64,000 bases of DNA from positions 3,603,501 through 3,667,500 of the forward strand of contig NC_010581.1 in the NCBI RefSeq assembly GCF_000019845.1. The letters run 5' to 3'. The translations under genes were made by a program, and so were the position numbers. This document shows positions 61,415-64,000 of the stretch, one piece after another (position 1 is the stretch's first letter; every line of letters starts with the position of its first letter). This DNA comes from Beijerinckia indica subsp. indica ATCC 9039. Its GTDB lineage: Bacteria; Pseudomonadota; Alphaproteobacteria; Rhizobiales; Beijerinckiaceae. Under the pieces are notes generated by a model. The model made no database searches. It saw only the letters and a program-made list of their open reading frames with translations, and was not told the origin of the DNA.

Positions 61415-64000
61415 TCAGCGCCCGTTGCCAGCGCGTTGAAGCAGCACTTCGGCTTTCTGCAAATCGGTGATCGAGGGGCTATCGGCTGTTTCCGCATCGG
61501 CGGACAAGGGACCATCGGCGCGAGAGAGCATAGCGCTTAAGGGGCCCAGCCCCTTGATATCGACCACGGTCGGGTCGGCGGGGGCGCCACTGAAGAATTT
61601 CTCTTCCTTGAAGCGACGATAAATCTCGAAATAGAGATCGCTTTTCACCCGCCGCAAGGTGATGACGTCACCGACATAGCAATTCAGCTCAAAGGTCAGG
61701 CTGGACGCCGTGACCTCAATGAAGAAGACCTGAGGGCTCGGCAGGCTGAGCACCATTTCATTGGCCTTGGCGATTTCGAGCAACACGCTTCTCACCTGTT
61801 CTGGATTGGCGGTGGCTGAAACGGTGATCGGGATCAGGACGCGCGAAGTCGTATCGTTGCGGACGAGATTTTTGACGACGCCGCTAATGATATTGGAATT
61901 GGGAATGATGACGGCGGCGCGATCGAAGGTCTCGATCTCCGTCGAACGCACGTTGATCTTGCGCACGAAGCCCTGCTCGCCGCCAACGACGATCCAGTCA
62001 CCGACGCGAACCGCTCTTTCCCAGAGAAGAATGAGGCCGGACACGAAATTATTGATGATCGATTGCAGGCCGAAACCGATACCGACGGAGAGCGCGCCGG
62101 CGAGAAGTGCAAGCCTCTCAAAATTGAGGCCGAGATAGGCGGAAGAGGACGCCACCGCCAGGATGATCGCCAAATAACCGAGACTGGTGCCGATGGAATT
62201 GCGTAAGCCAGCATCAAGCCGCGTTTTGGGCAGGAGTTGCTTGTCGAGCCATTTCTGAAAGGCCTTCACCGCGAGAAATGTCGCGGTGAAGACCGCAATG
62301 CCCATGATGATGCTGGACAGCGAGATCGTCACCCCACCGACTTTGAAGCCGAAGAACGCCGCCCCGAGATCGTTCGAGACATCGTTGGACTGCAGCCCCC
62401 AAGGCGCGAGCAGGAAGAAGATCGCAACGAAGAGCAAGAGGACCCGCATCGCGCCGGACAAGAGGATCGCACCGATTTCGATCGTCTGCCGATGCAGGCC
62501 AACTTTGGTGATGAGGCGATGGCCGAACCGTGAGGTCGGATTGATCGAAGTGACAATGACGCTGTCGGACAGCATCATGGCCATGATGAAAATACAGACG
62601 ACGCCGGTGACCCATAAAACCTGCTGCAGCAGGAAATTCGCAAAGGCGATGAAACCACTGAGCGTCGCCGCCACGACCACGATGGCGACGCCCCAGAGGA
62701 GGATACGGGCAATGCCGATATAATCCGTATTGGCTTGCGGATCCTTCGCCTGGTTCCCCGCCGGCGCGTCACCGTCTTCATCCGCCTCCAGAGAGGTAGC
62801 GCCCCACAGGGATACGAAAATCACCAGGGCGCCGAACAGCGCGCCAAATCCACGCGTCAGAATAGCGAAAGGCAGCGAGGCGACGATGATTTCGTTCAAA
62901 GCCTCAACGACCTTGATGCTCGCGACGACAAAGGCAAGGATCAGGGCCGCGGTTAAAATGCGTTGCGCGCGGGCGTCATTGAGCTCGATCAGACGCCAGC
63001 TCGGGCGCCGCAGGGCGAGGAATCCATTGCCCACTGCCGCGACCGAGGTCAGATGCAGGGCCCCAAGTCCCAAGGCCGTGAAAAAAGGTTGCAGGCGCGT
63101 GCTGTTGATTCCGAAGCCGGCGAAAATCTGACCGACTCCGAACACCACCAGACCCGGCAGAATCATGACGACAAGCGCGCTCCACCAGGCGGCGGCAGCC
63201 TTCTGCAAATTATTCGGCGTGGTGATCTTCGATTCGCGGGAGAGAATTTTGAAGGAAAGGCGCCAAGCCGGCCAATAAAGAAGAGCAAGCCCCGCGAGCG
63301 AGCCCCAAAAGGCCGGCATGCGCCAGCCGATCAGCACCGCATTCATCTGCGCGAAGCCGTCTTTGAAAACGAGCTCCAGGGCGCCGATTTCGCGCGGGAC
63401 CTCTTGGATCATTTCCATCCAGACTGAAGGCGCGAGCGGGCTCTTAACCCTCGCGAAAAGGGATCGCGTGATCAGGCCACGCCGTTGTGAAATGATGAAA
63501 TTATTAGCCTGGTCGGCCTGAACCGCGAGCAGCTTGGCCCGTTTCAGCAGCTCATCCGTATCCGTATAGTTTTTTTGCTGATCGGCCCGATCAGCCGTCA
63601 CGGCCGGGCTTTCCGGGGGCGCGTCATCGGCAGGCTTTGGCCCCAATTGATCGAGCCGCTGCTTGACACCCGCCAGCCGTGGCGTGAGACGGCCGATCAC
63701 ATCATTGAGCTTGGTCTGTAAGGGCGGAATCTGGGCCTGAAGCGTATCGAAATCGTCGGCCCGCAAGTCATGGCGCTGCAGGCTCTGATCAATCTGGTCG
63801 AGCCCGGCATGCACTTGATCGAGATCGCGCCCCCATTGCGGGGGAAGCGCCGGCGTCGCGACCGCCAGGGGCGTCGGGGCAGAAGCGCTGTCGGGCGCTG
63901 CGGGTCCGGCAGGCGCGGCGGGTGCTGCTGGCGCCGTCTGTGCCGCAACACCATGCTCAATAGGCAAGGATGCGACGAGAAATAGACACAACAGAAAAGC
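61415..64000 (-). CDS. MscK-type mechanosensitive channel (N-terminus missing)
   Basis: At least 858 residues; the frame is still open at 64000, so the start and part of the signal peptide lie outside. Pro/Ala-rich segment, DUF3772-like periplasmic helices (LDQVHAGLDQIDQSLQRHDL), about ten membrane helices, then the MscS core with the pore helix (LALLAGALSVGIGFGLQSIINNFVSGLILLWERAVRVGDWIVVGGEQGFVRKINVRSTEIETFDRAAVIIPNS) and a C-terminal cytoplasmic domain. Gates in response to membrane tension. Large members of this type are common in Rhizobiales. Confidence 0.9.
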   Translation of the reverse strand, partial: AFLLCLFLVASLPIEHGVAAQTAPAAPAAPAGPAAPDSASAPTPLAVATPALPPQWGRDLDQVHAGLDQIDQSLQRHDLRADDFDTLQAQIPPLQTKLNDVIGRLTPRLAGVKQRLDQLGPKPADDAPPESPAVTADRADQQKNYTDTDELLKRAKLLAVQADQANNFIISQRRGLITRSLFARVKSPLAPSVWMEMIQEVPREIGALELVFKDGFAQMNAVLIGWRMPAFWGSLAGLALLYWPAWRLSFKILSRESKITTPNNLQKAAAAWWSALVVMILPGLVVFGVGQIFAGFGINSTRLQPFFTALGLGALHLTSVAAVGNGFLALRRPSWRLIELNDARAQRILTAALILAFVVASIKVVEALNEIIVASLPFAILTRGFGALFGALVIFVSLWGATSLEADEDGDAPAGNQAKDPQANTDYIGIARILLWGVAIVVVAATLSGFIAFANFLLQQVLWVTGVVCIFIMAMMLSDSVIVTSINPTSRFGHRLITKVGLHRQTIEIGAILLSGAMRVLLLFVAIFFLLAPWGLQSNDVSNDLGAAFFGFKVGGVTISLSSIIMGIAVFTATFLAVKAFQKWLDKQLLPKTRLDAGLRNSIGTSLGYLAIILAVASSSAYLGLNFERLALLAGALSVGIGFGLQSIINNFVSGLILLWERAVRVGDWIVVGGEQGFVRKINVRSTEIETFDRAAVIIPNSNIISGVVKNLVRNDTTSRVLIPITVSATANPEQVRSVLLEIAKANEMVLSLPSPQVFFIEVTASSLTFELNCYVGDVITLRRVKSDLYFEIYRRFKEEKFFSGAPADPTVVDIKGLGPLSAMLSRADGPLSADAETADSPSITDLQKAEVLLQRAGNGR

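Overview
The window looks like chromosomal DNA of an alphaproteobacterium of the order Hyphomicrobiales (Rhizobiales), most likely family Beijerinckiaceae. This rests on the hopanoid side-chain genes hpnH, hpnN and a probable hpnO, the C4-type 5-aminolevulinate synthase (hemA), the coaE-dnaQ-secB neighbourhood, EcfG-type general-stress promoters, and genome-specific intergenic hairpin repeats. The family assignment is inference from gene content, not from a search.

Layout. 1-6957: hpnH (3' end outside the window) divergent from the hopanoid RND exporter hpnN, then a convergent M48 lipoprotein protease and an SNase-like protein. 7022-7098: tRNA-Arg(CCU). 7099 to about 26214: a decayed prophage or integrative element ending in a tyrosine integrase truncated inside its catalytic domain. 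26287-36880: PNPase and rpsO, a flippase-like membrane protein, PPK2, a soluble PhoR-like kinase, coaE and dnaQ. 36934-43779: secB, a large TPR/glycosyltransferase-like fusion protein, and a cytochrome c / VOC / GMC-dehydrogenase operon. 44220-54401: envelope and stress genes (BON protein, mscL, two Gly-rich exported paralogues, a Spy-like protein), an aminotransferase, hemA and a glycosyltransferase-like protein. 54618-64000: probable hpnO, tRNA-Val(GAC), suhB, efp, an EVE protein, gpsA, an L-2-ATC hydrolase-like protein, a CAP-domain lipoprotein and an MscK-like channel that runs off the right edge.

The element keeps a replication module (SSB, Toprim primase remnant, AAA ATPase, followed by a seven-copy octamer array), a small-terminase-like protein, tail assembly chaperones with a textbook -1 frameshift site, a tape measure gene, a BrnT/BrnA toxin-antitoxin pair, and a divergent repressor/early-operon switch with inverted-repeat operators. 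No large terminase, portal, capsid, baseplate or lysis gene is visible. At least five genes carry frameshifts, deletions or truncation, so it cannot be a functional phage.

The observations most worth checking are: two 114-bp three-hairpin repeats (32184-32297 and 56293-56406) whose 13-bp central loop is in opposite orientation; the iteron-like octamer array after the helicase gene; five tandem 10-bp repeats before a ribbon-helix-helix gene; a perfect 26-bp palindrome between two ribbon-helix-helix genes; the T TTT TTG frameshift signal; TGCGACA heptamers near both ends of the element; and EcfG-type promoters before the BON protein and the Gly-rich exported proteins. I found no clearly new multi-gene system. 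The closest candidates are the regulatory repeats and the small uncharacterised gene cassettes of the element.
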